A DNA stretch of 64,000 bases from Polynucleobacter sp. es-EL-1 (GTDB taxonomy: Bacteria; Pseudomonadota; Gammaproteobacteria; Burkholderiales; Burkholderiaceae). The notes below the pieces were generated by a model. The model saw only the letters and a list, made by a program, of their open reading frames with translations. It was not told where the DNA came from and made no database searches. The stretch spans positions 992,001 through 1,056,000 of the forward strand of contig NZ_CP061310.1 in assembly GCF_018687975.1 (NCBI RefSeq). The letters run 5' to 3'. Made by a program: the position numbers and the translations under genes. Shown in pieces: positions 34,043 through 42,406 of this stretch (its first letter is position 1; each line of letters opens with the position of its first letter).

Positions 34043-35353
34043 TTAGAGCGCAGCGCGACGGAAGTCGGACATTAACTGAGCAATATAAGCATTAAAGCGA
34101 GTTGCTAAAGCACCATCAATCACACGATGATCGGCGCTCAAGGAGAGTGGACAAATGAGTCGAGGAACAAATTGCTTACCATCCCATACTGGTTTCATAG
34201 CAGCTTTACTGACACCTAAAATAGCTACCTCAGGTGCATTCACGATCGGGGAGAAGTACGTTCCACCAATTCCGCCTAAGGAAGAAATCGTAAAGCTAGC
34301 ACCCTGCATCTGCTCGGGTTTTAATTTGCCATCTCTTGCTAGGGCTGCTAATTCAGAAGTCTCGCGAGCTAACTCAAAAATACCTTTTTTATCCGCATCT
34401 CGGATAACAGGAACGACTAAACCATTCGGGGTATCAGCAGCAAAAGCGATATTGAAGTATTTCTTCAACACGAGATCATCACCATCAAGCGAGCTATTGA
34501 ACTCTGGGTATTTCTTAAGAGCAGCTACTGCGGCTTTCATTAAGAAAGCAAGCATGGTGATTTTGACGCCCTGCTTTTCATTCTCTTTATTAGTCAATAC
34601 ACGGAAAGCTTCTAGGTCTGTAATGTCAGCGTCTTCATGATAAGTAACGGCTGGAATCATGACCCAGTTACGACCCAAATTGGCGGCAGTTAACTTCTTA
34701 ATGCGATTAAGCGGTTGACGCTCGGTTTCCCCAAACTTTGAGAAATCCACTTTTGGCCATGGAATGAGATTAAGGCCGCCCAAGCTTCCGCCCGAACTAC
34801 TGCTGGCCGATCCAACCCCACCACTCATTGCTGCTTTGACAAATGCCTGCACATCGTCTTGGGTAATACGCCCTTTAGGTCCACTACCTTTAACGTGATG
34901 AATTGTCACCCCCAGATCACGAGCAAACTTACGTACTGAAGGGCTCGCATGACTAGCTGTTGGATCAACCACTACAGGGGTATTGCTCACGGGTGGTGGC
35001 GCTGGTGCACGCACAATCGGAGGCTCAACCTTGGGTGCTGGTGCCGGAGCCGGAGCCACTTCAACCTTGGTTGGCGCTGGACTTGCTGAGCTTTGCGTTG
35101 CCGCAGATGAACCTGACTCTTCTAACACTAAAACAATTGCACCTTCAGAAATCGAATCGCCCACTTTTACTTTAACTTCTTTGACGATTCCCGAGTGAGA
35201 GGAAGGCACATCCATGGTTGCTTTATCAGACTCGAGGACAACAATAGACTGTTCTTTTTCAACCTGATCACCCGCCTTAACCAAGACCTCGATGACGGGC
35301 ACATCTTTGTAATCCCCAATATCGGGAACTTTAATATCAATTAATTGGCTCAT
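34043..35353 (-). CDS. aceF: Dihydrolipoyllysine acetyltransferase (PDH E2)
   Basis: A 436-residue E2 core subunit that transfers acetyl groups from lipoamide to CoA. It has a single N-terminal lipoyl domain (residues 1-75, Lys in LESDKATMDVPS), an Ala/Pro-rich flexible linker, a peripheral subunit-binding domain (about 132-170, ASPSVRKFARDLGV then GRITQDDV), and the trimer-forming catalytic domain (about 205-436) with the active-site His in LSADHRVIDGAL. Many relatives carry two or three lipoyl domains; here the second is on LpdA. It lies 13 bases after aceE and 9 before lpdA. Confidence 0.96.
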   Translation of the reverse strand: MSQLIDIKVPDIGDYKDVPVIEVLVKAGDQVEKEQSIVVLESDKATMDVPSSHSGIVKEVKVKVGDSISEGAIVLVLEESGSSAATQSSASPAPTKVEVAPAPAPAPKVEPPIVRAPAPPPVSNTPVVVDPTASHASPSVRKFARDLGVTIHHVKGSGPKGRITQDDVQAFVKAAMSGGVGSASSSSGGSLGGLNLIPWPKVDFSKFGETERQPLNRIKKLTAANLGRNWVMIPAVTYHEDADITDLEAFRVLTNKENEKQGVKITMLAFLMKAAVAALKKYPEFNSSLDGDDLVLKKYFNIAFAADTPNGLVVPVIRDADKKGIFELARETSELAALARDGKLKPEQMQGASFTISSLGGIGGTYFSPIVNAPEVAILGVSKAAMKPVWDGKQFVPRLICPLSLSADHRVIDGALATRFNAYIAQLMSDFRRAAL

Positions 35354-35366
35354 ATAGGATCTCTTA

Positions 35367-38063
35367 TCAAACCGTCATTGGGTTAGGCTTGCTTACATCA
35401 ATCTGATACTTCTCAATTGCTTGGGCCAATTTTTGACGATCAAGCTGACCAGCATCTACCAAAGAACGCAAGGCTGTTAATACAACCCAACGGCGATCAA
35501 CCTCAAAGAAGTCACGCAATTTCTCACGGGTATCTGAACGACCAAAACCATCAGTGCCCAAGACTTCATAACGACGACCCATATGCTGAATTGCCGGACG
35601 AATTTGCTCAGCAAACAAGCGTACGTAATCAGTAGCCGCAATAATGGGACCGGTAGTGTCTTTTAGGCATTTCTCAACATGAGATAAGGCAGGAGCTGCG
35701 CTTGGGTTTAATAAGTTATTGCGATGAACCGCATTCCAATCACGACCTAATTCAGTAAAGCTTGGGCAACCCCATAAGTCAGATGCGATGCCCCAGTCCT
35801 GTTGCAAAATATCTGCCGCTTCAATTACTTCGCGGAAGATGGTGCCTGAACCGAGTAACTGCACGCGCAACTTGGCATTGGCATCGCCCACAGACTTGAG
35901 CTTATACATCCCCTTAATAATGTCTTGCTCTGCACCCTTAGGCATAGCAGGGTGAGCATAGTTCTCATTCATGAGAGTGATGTAGTAATACACATCCTCT
36001 TGGTCGGTCAACATACGACGCATACCATCTTGAATAACAACGGCTACCTCAAATGAGAAAGAAGGATCGTAGCTAATGCAATTAGGGATAGCGGCGCTCC
36101 ACACTTGACTATGACCGTCTTCGTGCTGCAAACCTTCACCATTTAATGTTGTTCTGCCCGCAGTACCACCAAGCAAGAAACCACGGCTACGCATATCTCC
36201 TGCCGCCCAACATAAGTCACCAATGCGCTGGAAACCAAACATCGAGTAGAAAATATAGAACGGCAGCATCGGCACGCCATGCGTCGAGTAGGCAGTTGCA
36301 GCAGCAATCCAATCACACATGCCACCCGCTTCGTTAATACCCTCTTGCAAAATCTGACCTGTCTTATCCTCTTTATAGAACATCAATTGATCATGATCTT
36401 CGGGCGTGTAGAGCTGGCCTAATTGATTCCAAATGCCGAGCTGACGGAACATGCCTTCCATACCAAAAGTACGAGACTCATCCGGAACAATAGGCACAAC
36501 CCGCTTGCCCAACACTTTGTCACGGACAATCGTATTGAGAATACGGACAAAAGCCATCGTGGTCGAAATCTCACGACCTTCTGTAGTAGCTTCCAATAGC
36601 GGACCAAAGACTTCTAATCCAGGGACAGGCAAACTCTCAGCCTTCATGCGACGCTGCGGTAGATAGCCACCCAACTCTTGACGACGCGCCTTCATATAGT
36701 CGAGCTCTGGACTTCCTTCAGCAAACTTCACCAAAGGCATTTCATCTAGCTGTTCATCTTTTACGGGGATTTCAAAACGATCCCGGAAACGACGCACATC
36801 ATCTGCATTCATTTTTTTAGCTTGGTGAGCAATATTCATTGCCTCACCAGAACCGCCCATGCCGTAACCCTTAATGGTATGAGCCAAGATCACTGTAGGT
36901 TGATCTTTGTGGTTTACCGCTGCATGAAAGGCTGCATAAATCTTATGGGGATCATGGCCGCCACGATTGAGCTGCCAAATCTCTTCATCACTCCAGTCGC
37001 TGACTAGAGCCTTAAGCTCTGGCGTATTGAAAACTTTCTCACGAACATAGGCGCCATTTTTAGCCTTCATGGTCTGATACTCGCCATCAACAATTTCACC
37101 AAGGCGTTGCATCAAGATACCTTTTTTATCGCGGGCAAATAGCGCATCCCAGTGACCACCCCAAACTACCTTAATGACATTCCAGCCGGCACCACGGAAC
37201 TCGCTTTCGAGCTCTTGAATAATCTTCCCGTTTCCACGAACAGGTCCATCAAGACGCTGAAGATTACAGTTCACAACAAAAATCAGGTTATCCAATTTCT
37301 CACGGCCAGCCATACCAATGGCACCAAGTGATTCAGGCTCATCAGTTTCGCCATCACCTAAGAAGGCCCATACTTTGCGACCCTCAGCTTTAATAAATCC
37401 ACGATCTTGCATGTAGCGCATAAAGCGGGCTTGGTAGATCGCCATGATGGGACCAAGTCCCATAGATACTGTCGGGAACTGCCAGAAATCCGGCATCAAC
37501 CAAGGGTGCGGATAACTGGATACACCCTTACCACCCACTTCTTGACGGAAGTTATTGAGCTGTTCATCAGCCAAACGACCAAGCATATAGGCGCGCGCAT
37601 AAATACCTGGGGCTGAATGCCCTTGGACAAATATCAGGTCACCGCCATGTTCAGGCGACGGTGCATGCCAGAAATGATTAAAGCCAACATCATATAAAGT
37701 GGCTGCTGATTGAAATGAAGAAATGTGTCCGCCGACGTTAGTATCTTTATTGGCACGCAAAACCATAGCCATGGCATTCCAACGGGTGTATGAGCGAATA
37801 CGGTGCTCAACGTTCTGATCTCCTGGTAAGCGGGCTTGCTGCTCTACAGGGATCGTATTGATGTACGGTGTTTCCGCATGAAATGGTTGATTAACACCAT
37901 TGACACGCGCATGGGAAATTTGCTGATCAATTAAATAAGCGGCTCGCTCTGGCCCTTCGTTACGAATTACGCCATCTAAGGCTTGCAACCACTCTTGGGT
38001 TTCACCTGGGTCTACATCTTGCTTGCCTGCGCTACCCAAAAATTGATCTGGAACTGCGGCCAT
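35367..38063 (-). CDS. aceE: Pyruvate dehydrogenase E1, homodimeric type
   Basis: An 898-residue thiamine diphosphate enzyme that decarboxylates pyruvate and acetylates the lipoyl groups of E2. It is full length for the single-chain (alpha2) type. Motifs include RIRSYTRWNAMAMV, GGHISSFQSAATLYDVG with the catalytic His, FLGDGETDEPES (ThDP-Mg GDG), and the C-terminal DGFGRSDTREKLRDFFEVD. The ATG at 38063 follows CATGGAGACAG. It is the first gene of aceE-aceF-lpdA, linking glycolysis and fixed carbon to acetyl-CoA. The kinase gene is divergent, 202 bases away. Confidence 0.97.
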   Translation of the reverse strand: MAAVPDQFLGSAGKQDVDPGETQEWLQALDGVIRNEGPERAAYLIDQQISHARVNGVNQPFHAETPYINTIPVEQQARLPGDQNVEHRIRSYTRWNAMAMVLRANKDTNVGGHISSFQSAATLYDVGFNHFWHAPSPEHGGDLIFVQGHSAPGIYARAYMLGRLADEQLNNFRQEVGGKGVSSYPHPWLMPDFWQFPTVSMGLGPIMAIYQARFMRYMQDRGFIKAEGRKVWAFLGDGETDEPESLGAIGMAGREKLDNLIFVVNCNLQRLDGPVRGNGKIIQELESEFRGAGWNVIKVVWGGHWDALFARDKKGILMQRLGEIVDGEYQTMKAKNGAYVREKVFNTPELKALVSDWSDEEIWQLNRGGHDPHKIYAAFHAAVNHKDQPTVILAHTIKGYGMGGSGEAMNIAHQAKKMNADDVRRFRDRFEIPVKDEQLDEMPLVKFAEGSPELDYMKARRQELGGYLPQRRMKAESLPVPGLEVFGPLLEATTEGREISTTMAFVRILNTIVRDKVLGKRVVPIVPDESRTFGMEGMFRQLGIWNQLGQLYTPEDHDQLMFYKEDKTGQILQEGINEAGGMCDWIAAATAYSTHGVPMLPFYIFYSMFGFQRIGDLCWAAGDMRSRGFLLGGTAGRTTLNGEGLQHEDGHSQVWSAAIPNCISYDPSFSFEVAVVIQDGMRRMLTDQEDVYYYITLMNENYAHPAMPKGAEQDIIKGMYKLKSVGDANAKLRVQLLGSGTIFREVIEAADILQQDWGIASDLWGCPSFTELGRDWNAVHRNNLLNPSAAPALSHVEKCLKDTTGPIIAATDYVRLFAEQIRPAIQHMGRRYEVLGTDGFGRSDTREKLRDFFEVDRRWVVLTALRSLVDAGQLDRQKLAQAIEKYQIDVSKPNPMTV

Positions 38064-38114
38064 ATTCTGTCTCCATGAGATACATCGGTATAGGTAATTG
38101 ACTCTATAGCCAAT

Positions 38115-38143
38115 ATTCTAGGAAGGTCTATGGGTGTAAACAA
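38115..38143 (-). promoter_or_regulatory. Candidate sigma-70 promoter of aceE-aceF-lpdA
   Basis: On the minus strand, TTGTTT (38138-38143) and TAGAAT (38115-38120) are separated by 17 bases. Transcription would start near 38108, giving a leader of about 45 bases before the aceE ATG at 38063. Confidence 0.5.
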
Positions 38144-38243
38144 GCAAAATCCCACATAATGATAATATTTCTCACTATATGGAATTATGGTGCGACGCAA
38201 ATAAAATGTCAGCGTCAGTAAATAATCAAAATTCCGCACTCAA

Positions 38244-38261
38244 TCAGGCAAAATAGCCTGA
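38244..38261. promoter_or_regulatory. Inverted repeat TCAGGC-N6-GCCTGA abutting the kinase start codon
   Basis: A perfect 6-base inverted repeat with a 6-base loop ends 4 bases before the ATG at 38266, in the place where a ribosome-binding site should be. No other Shine-Dalgarno sequence is visible. It could be a protein operator or an RNA stem that limits translation of the kinase. Confidence 0.4.
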
Positions 38262-38265
38262 ATTC

Positions 38266-40797
38266 ATGAGAAAAATCGTATTTTCATTTTGGCAGTTAAG
38301 ACCAGTGAAATGGCTCCGAAAAATACGGGGTTTTAAGCTGGTTTACACCCCGCTATTAGCCATTGTGCTGTTTACAGCGGTAATGGGCGTCATCCTTGGC
38401 ACGCTTCAATTACAAGAAAAAAGCCAGCAAGAAGCTGCGCTCTTTAGAGAGCTCTCTTTTGCAAAACAGCGCATTCAATTGCGCTTCTCAAATAACACTG
38501 ATATTTTTCAATCTCTTGGACGTGAGTATCTCAATTCAGGTGAATCTCTTAAAGATCGTGCGAATGTCACACTTCAAGCTGAAAACCTATTGCAGAGCAA
38601 TCATGAGATTGTGCAAATTATCTGGATCAATAAGGACAATCATATTGACTGGAGAGTTCCATACAATAACGCTAGAACCAATTGGTTTAATAAGCCTGAA
38701 AATGCACCCATTCTCAAAGAGGCGCTACGTAAATCGAATGAGCTCAGTAATGCAACACTTCGTCCCGCCTATAGTCAATTCCTTACCTTAGAAGTTCCAC
38801 CGAATGACCCGGTTGCCAAAGATATTCGTCATGTTTTTTGGCAAACAGTCCCACAACTTGCTGGCTCTGATACCAAAGGAAGTATTGCAGTCTTGTATTC
38901 AACCCAAGCACTGTTAGAAATCATTCCTGGTGAGCTAAAGGGGCAATATCGTTTCACCCTGTTAACGGATGAAGGAAAAGTCCTCGCAATATCGTCGGAT
39001 AAAAATACACCGAAACGCGCATTTAGCAATCAAACCAGTCTAGATATTGGAGTGCTTAGTCCAAACCTGAGCTTGCGAATCGATACTTACCCCCCTGCTA
39101 CCAACCTTACCTTCCGCATGCTGATCGGGGTCGTCCTAGGCTTAAGCGCATTTGTGATTTGGAGTTTGTGGTCAGTATTAAGACAAATGCAGGTTCGCCA
39201 AGAAGCAGAAGCAAACTTACGAACAGAAACTAACTTTCGTATCGCTATGGAGAACTCAACTCCAGTAGGTATTCGAGCGCATGACATGAATCGCAGCATC
39301 ACCTATGTCAATCCCGCCTTCTGTGAGATGACTGGCTGGAGCGCTGAAGAGTTAATTGGTCAAAAGCCTCCCTTTGCATTTTGGCCAGAGACTCAAAAAG
39401 CCGAGCTCACCGAGAAGATGAATAGAGCCTTGCATCTCACGCACAGCCAAGAAAAAAAGGTTGGTATTGAGGGATCGATTATCCGACGTGATGGCAGCAT
39501 TATTCAAACACGTACCTTTATCGCGCCTTTAATTAATGAAAAGGGTGTGCAAGCTGGTTGGGTTACCTCTTTAATTGATATTTCTGAGCCGAAAAAAATT
39601 CGTGAGGAGCTAGCTGCCTCCCAAGAGCGCTTTATTACCGTACTTGAAGGTTTGGATGCAGCAGTATCCGTAGTGTCTAACGAGACTGGAGATCTCCTGT
39701 TTGCCAATCGTTTCTATCGCGAACGATTTGGTGATAGTTCTCAAGGCCACTTTGAGTTGGCAGGTCAAGACACTACTATCAATCAAGCTAATCAACAATT
39801 TAATATAAGCGACTCAATCAGCACAGAAAATATTAATGTCTTTGCTCAACAAGAATCCGAGTCAAATGAAATTCAACTACTTGATTCTGCAACGGGTCAA
39901 CAAAAATGGTATGAAGTGCGTCGTCGTTTCGTACCATGGGTAGATGGTCATTTGGCACAACTCTTAATCGCAACTGATATCACCATCCGAATTGAATCTG
40001 ACGAACTGGCTCGTCAACAAGAGGAGCGCATGCAATTTACAGGTCGATTAACCACCATGGGTGAGATGGCCTCCTCCTTAGCGCATGAGCTAAATCAACC
40101 CCTGTCTGCCATCTCCAACTACTGTATGGGTGTCGCCAAAAGATTGCAGGGACAGCTAGAACCCAGCTTACAAAAAGACATCATTCCTGCTTTGGAAAAA
40201 GCCTCCAATCAAGCGCACCGAGCGGGAACCATCATTCAGCGCATCAAGGGCTTTGTTAAACGTAGTGAGCCACAACGTAAATCCTGCGACATTAGTGAAA
40301 TCATCAATGATGCTGTAGGTTTGGTGGAAATTGAGGCAAATCGCCATCGCCTCAGCATTAAATCCGAAGTAGCAGACAATCTGCCGCACGTTGATCTAGA
40401 CCCCATTCTCATATTGCAGGTTTTAGTCAATTTGCTAAAAAACTCGCTAGACAGCCTACGAGAAGCCTACCCCCTCTCCTCGCGCTGGTCAGCGCCTCCC
40501 GTGAAGATTTCAGCCGATCTGGACACCAGCATATTTCCAGCCATGCTCCGCATCCAAGTTACCGATGCAGGGGCTGGTATTGCAGATTCCGTGATCGAAC
40601 GCATGTTTGAGCCATTTTTTAGCACCAAAAATGATGGTATGGGTATGGGCCTCAATATTTGCCGCTCTATCATCGAATCCCATCAAGGTCGCCTTTGGGC
40701 CAAAAATCTCATGGATGCAGAACATACCAAGCGCTCCGGCTGCAGCTTTACAATACTCTTACCTCTTGAAACCCCCGGGTCTCAAGCTAATATTTAA
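38266..40797 (+). CDS. Membrane PAS-domain sensor histidine kinase (FixL/DctB-like)
   Basis: An 843-residue sensor kinase. Transmembrane helix 1 is about residues 25-47 (LVYTPLLAIVLFTAVMGVIL), followed by a periplasmic sensory region of about 235 residues and transmembrane helix 2 at about 284-305. Then come a PAS domain (about 320-440, FWPETQKAELTEKM), a second PAS (about 455-580), a HisKA domain with His607 in LAHELNQPLSAIS, and an ATPase domain with N (LVNLLKNSLDSL) and G boxes (GAGI, GMGMGL). It is 35 bases upstream of its regulator gene and divergent from aceE. The input signal is not evident; the periplasmic domain suggests an external small molecule. Confidence 0.92.
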   Translation: MRKIVFSFWQLRPVKWLRKIRGFKLVYTPLLAIVLFTAVMGVILGTLQLQEKSQQEAALFRELSFAKQRIQLRFSNNTDIFQSLGREYLNSGESLKDRANVTLQAENLLQSNHEIVQIIWINKDNHIDWRVPYNNARTNWFNKPENAPILKEALRKSNELSNATLRPAYSQFLTLEVPPNDPVAKDIRHVFWQTVPQLAGSDTKGSIAVLYSTQALLEIIPGELKGQYRFTLLTDEGKVLAISSDKNTPKRAFSNQTSLDIGVLSPNLSLRIDTYPPATNLTFRMLIGVVLGLSAFVIWSLWSVLRQMQVRQEAEANLRTETNFRIAMENSTPVGIRAHDMNRSITYVNPAFCEMTGWSAEELIGQKPPFAFWPETQKAELTEKMNRALHLTHSQEKKVGIEGSIIRRDGSIIQTRTFIAPLINEKGVQAGWVTSLIDISEPKKIREELAASQERFITVLEGLDAAVSVVSNETGDLLFANRFYRERFGDSSQGHFELAGQDTTINQANQQFNISDSISTENINVFAQQESESNEIQLLDSATGQQKWYEVRRRFVPWVDGHLAQLLIATDITIRIESDELARQQEERMQFTGRLTTMGEMASSLAHELNQPLSAISNYCMGVAKRLQGQLEPSLQKDIIPALEKASNQAHRAGTIIQRIKGFVKRSEPQRKSCDISEIINDAVGLVEIEANRHRLSIKSEVADNLPHVDLDPILILQVLVNLLKNSLDSLREAYPLSSRWSAPPVKISADLDTSIFPAMLRIQVTDAGAGIADSVIERMFEPFFSTKNDGMGMGLNICRSIIESHQGRLWAKNLMDAEHTKRSGCSFTILLPLETPGSQANI

Positions 40798-40832
40798 CCC
40801 TATACCTTTGTGAATTCTCTGTGAGAGCAAAT

Positions 40833-41480
40833 ATGAACCTCAGTTCCGCCACCAAATCAAACCAAGCCGAAGTGGTTTATGTTGTCGATGATGATGAGGC
40901 AGTGCGTGATTCTTTGACCTGGTTGCTAGAGAGTAATGGTTATGTAGTTCGTTGTCATGCTAGCGCAGAACGTTTTTTGCAGTCTTTACAAAGCACTGAT
41001 AAATCCACTATATCTTGTGCTATTTTGGATGTTCGTATGCCCGGTATGTCTGGCCTTGAATTACAAGAACGTTTAATTAGTGAAAACTTACCGATGCCGG
41101 TTGCTTTCATCACAGGCCATGGTGATGTCTCCATGGCAGTATCTACAATGAAACGTGGTGCGGTCGATTTTATTGAAAAGCCTTTTAAGGAAAATGATCT
41201 TTGTGCCTTGGTTGATCGCATGTTTGCAAAAGCGCGTGTTGACTACTCTCAAGCAAGCCAAAGAAAAGTAACTCAGAGTTTGCTCAGCAAGCTCACTGGT
41301 CGTGAGCGTCAAGTATTAGAGCGCATTGTTGCAGGCCGCCTAAATAAACAAATTGCAGATGACCTTGGCATCTCCATTAAGACTGTTGAAGCGCACCGCG
41401 CCAATATTATGGAGAAATTAAACGTCAATACTGTTGCCGACCTTCTGCGTCTCGCTCTTTCCGATCCACAGCCTAACTAA
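40833..41480 (+). CDS. FixJ-family response regulator
   Basis: A 215-residue two-domain regulator, the probable partner of the upstream kinase. The receiver (about 12-125) has the acidic cluster VDDDE, phospho-acceptor Asp66 in AILDVRMPGMSG, the switch Thr in FITGHGDV and Lys in EKPF, so it is fully canonical. The C-terminal LuxR/NarL HTH contains LTGRERQVLERIVAG and ISIKTVEAHRANIMEKL. ATG 40833 gives MNLSSATKSN; an in-frame GTG at 40821 is an alternative. It is closely related to the altered receiver protein at 31.6 kb. folD follows 9 bases later, so the two probably share a transcript. Confidence 0.92.
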   Translation: MNLSSATKSNQAEVVYVVDDDEAVRDSLTWLLESNGYVVRCHASAERFLQSLQSTDKSTISCAILDVRMPGMSGLELQERLISENLPMPVAFITGHGDVSMAVSTMKRGAVDFIEKPFKENDLCALVDRMFAKARVDYSQASQRKVTQSLLSKLTGRERQVLERIVAGRLNKQIADDLGISIKTVEAHRANIMEKLNVNTVADLLRLALSDPQPN

Positions 41481-41489
41481 ATTTTTGCC

Positions 41490-42344
41490 ATGCCTGCACA
41501 GTTACTTGATGGAAATGCTCTCTCTAAAAAGCTTCGCACTGAAATTGCTGCCCGCGGCGCTATTGTTACTGCTAAAGATCGACGTCCAGGCCTAGCGGTT
41601 ATTGTCGTTGGCGATAATCCCGCCAGCCAGGTTTATGTTCGCAATAAGGTGAAGGCCTGTGAAGATGTTGGTTTTCATTCAGTCCTAGAGCGCTATTCGG
41701 TTGACCTTGGTGAAGAAGAATTACTAGCCCGTATTGCCACCCTAAACGCTGACCCTGCTATACATGGCATTTTGGTACAGCTCCCCTTGCCAGAACATAT
41801 TGCCTCTGAAAGAGTTCTAGAGGCCATTGCCCCGGAAAAAGACGTCGATGGCTTTCATGTTGCCAATGCTGGCGCTCTGATGGTTGGTCAACCGGAGTTC
41901 AAGCCTTGTACACCTTATGGCTGCATGAAGATTCTAGAAAGCATTGACTATCCCATACGTGGTGCACGCGCGGTGATTGTGGGCGCCTCCAATATTGTCG
42001 GCAAACCAATGGCGATGCTCCTTTTACAAGCAGGCGCTACAGTAACCATTTGCAATAGTAAAACCAGAGATCTCGCTCATCACACCAAGGATGCCGATAT
42101 TTTGGTTGTAGCTACTGGTAAACCTAAAATGATCACGGGCGATATGGTCAAGCATGGTGCAGTGGTGATTGACGTTGGCATTAACCGACTACCAGATGGT
42201 AAGTTATGCGGTGACGTTGATTTTGATGCTGCTCAATACGTTGCCGGCTGGATTACACCAGTTCCAGGAGGTGTTGGACCCATGACTATCACGATGCTCC
42301 TGATGAACACCCTTGAAGCCGCTGAAAAGGCAGCCAAGCTCTAG
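41490..42344 (+). CDS. folD: Methylenetetrahydrofolate dehydrogenase / cyclohydrolase
   Basis: A 284-residue bifunctional enzyme that oxidises 5,10-methylene-THF with NADP and hydrolyses the methenyl product to 10-formyl-THF for purine and fMet synthesis. Landmarks are the catalytic region PGLAVIVVGDNPASQVYVRNK with Tyr and Lys, GILVQLPLPEHI, PEKDVDGFHVANAG, the NADP site VIVGASNIVGKPMAMLL, and C-terminal PVPGGVGPMTITMLL. It lies 9 bases after the response regulator. Functional linkage to that signalling pair is not implied by the sequence beyond adjacency. Confidence 0.97.
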   Translation: MPAQLLDGNALSKKLRTEIAARGAIVTAKDRRPGLAVIVVGDNPASQVYVRNKVKACEDVGFHSVLERYSVDLGEEELLARIATLNADPAIHGILVQLPLPEHIASERVLEAIAPEKDVDGFHVANAGALMVGQPEFKPCTPYGCMKILESIDYPIRGARAVIVGASNIVGKPMAMLLLQAGATVTICNSKTRDLAHHTKDADILVVATGKPKMITGDMVKHGAVVIDVGINRLPDGKLCGDVDFDAAQYVAGWITPVPGGVGPMTITMLLMNTLEAAEKAAKL

Positions 42345-42406
42345 TCTTTTGGTCCGCGGGTTTTGAATTCTCGGCAAAAAATTGTGCAGTCCATTAAGCT
42401 AGAGGG

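Noticed and set aside
34155..34640. A 161-codon open frame antisense to aceF
   Set aside because: It is a shadow of the Ala/Pro-rich acetyltransferase gene; the aceF frame has all expected motifs.
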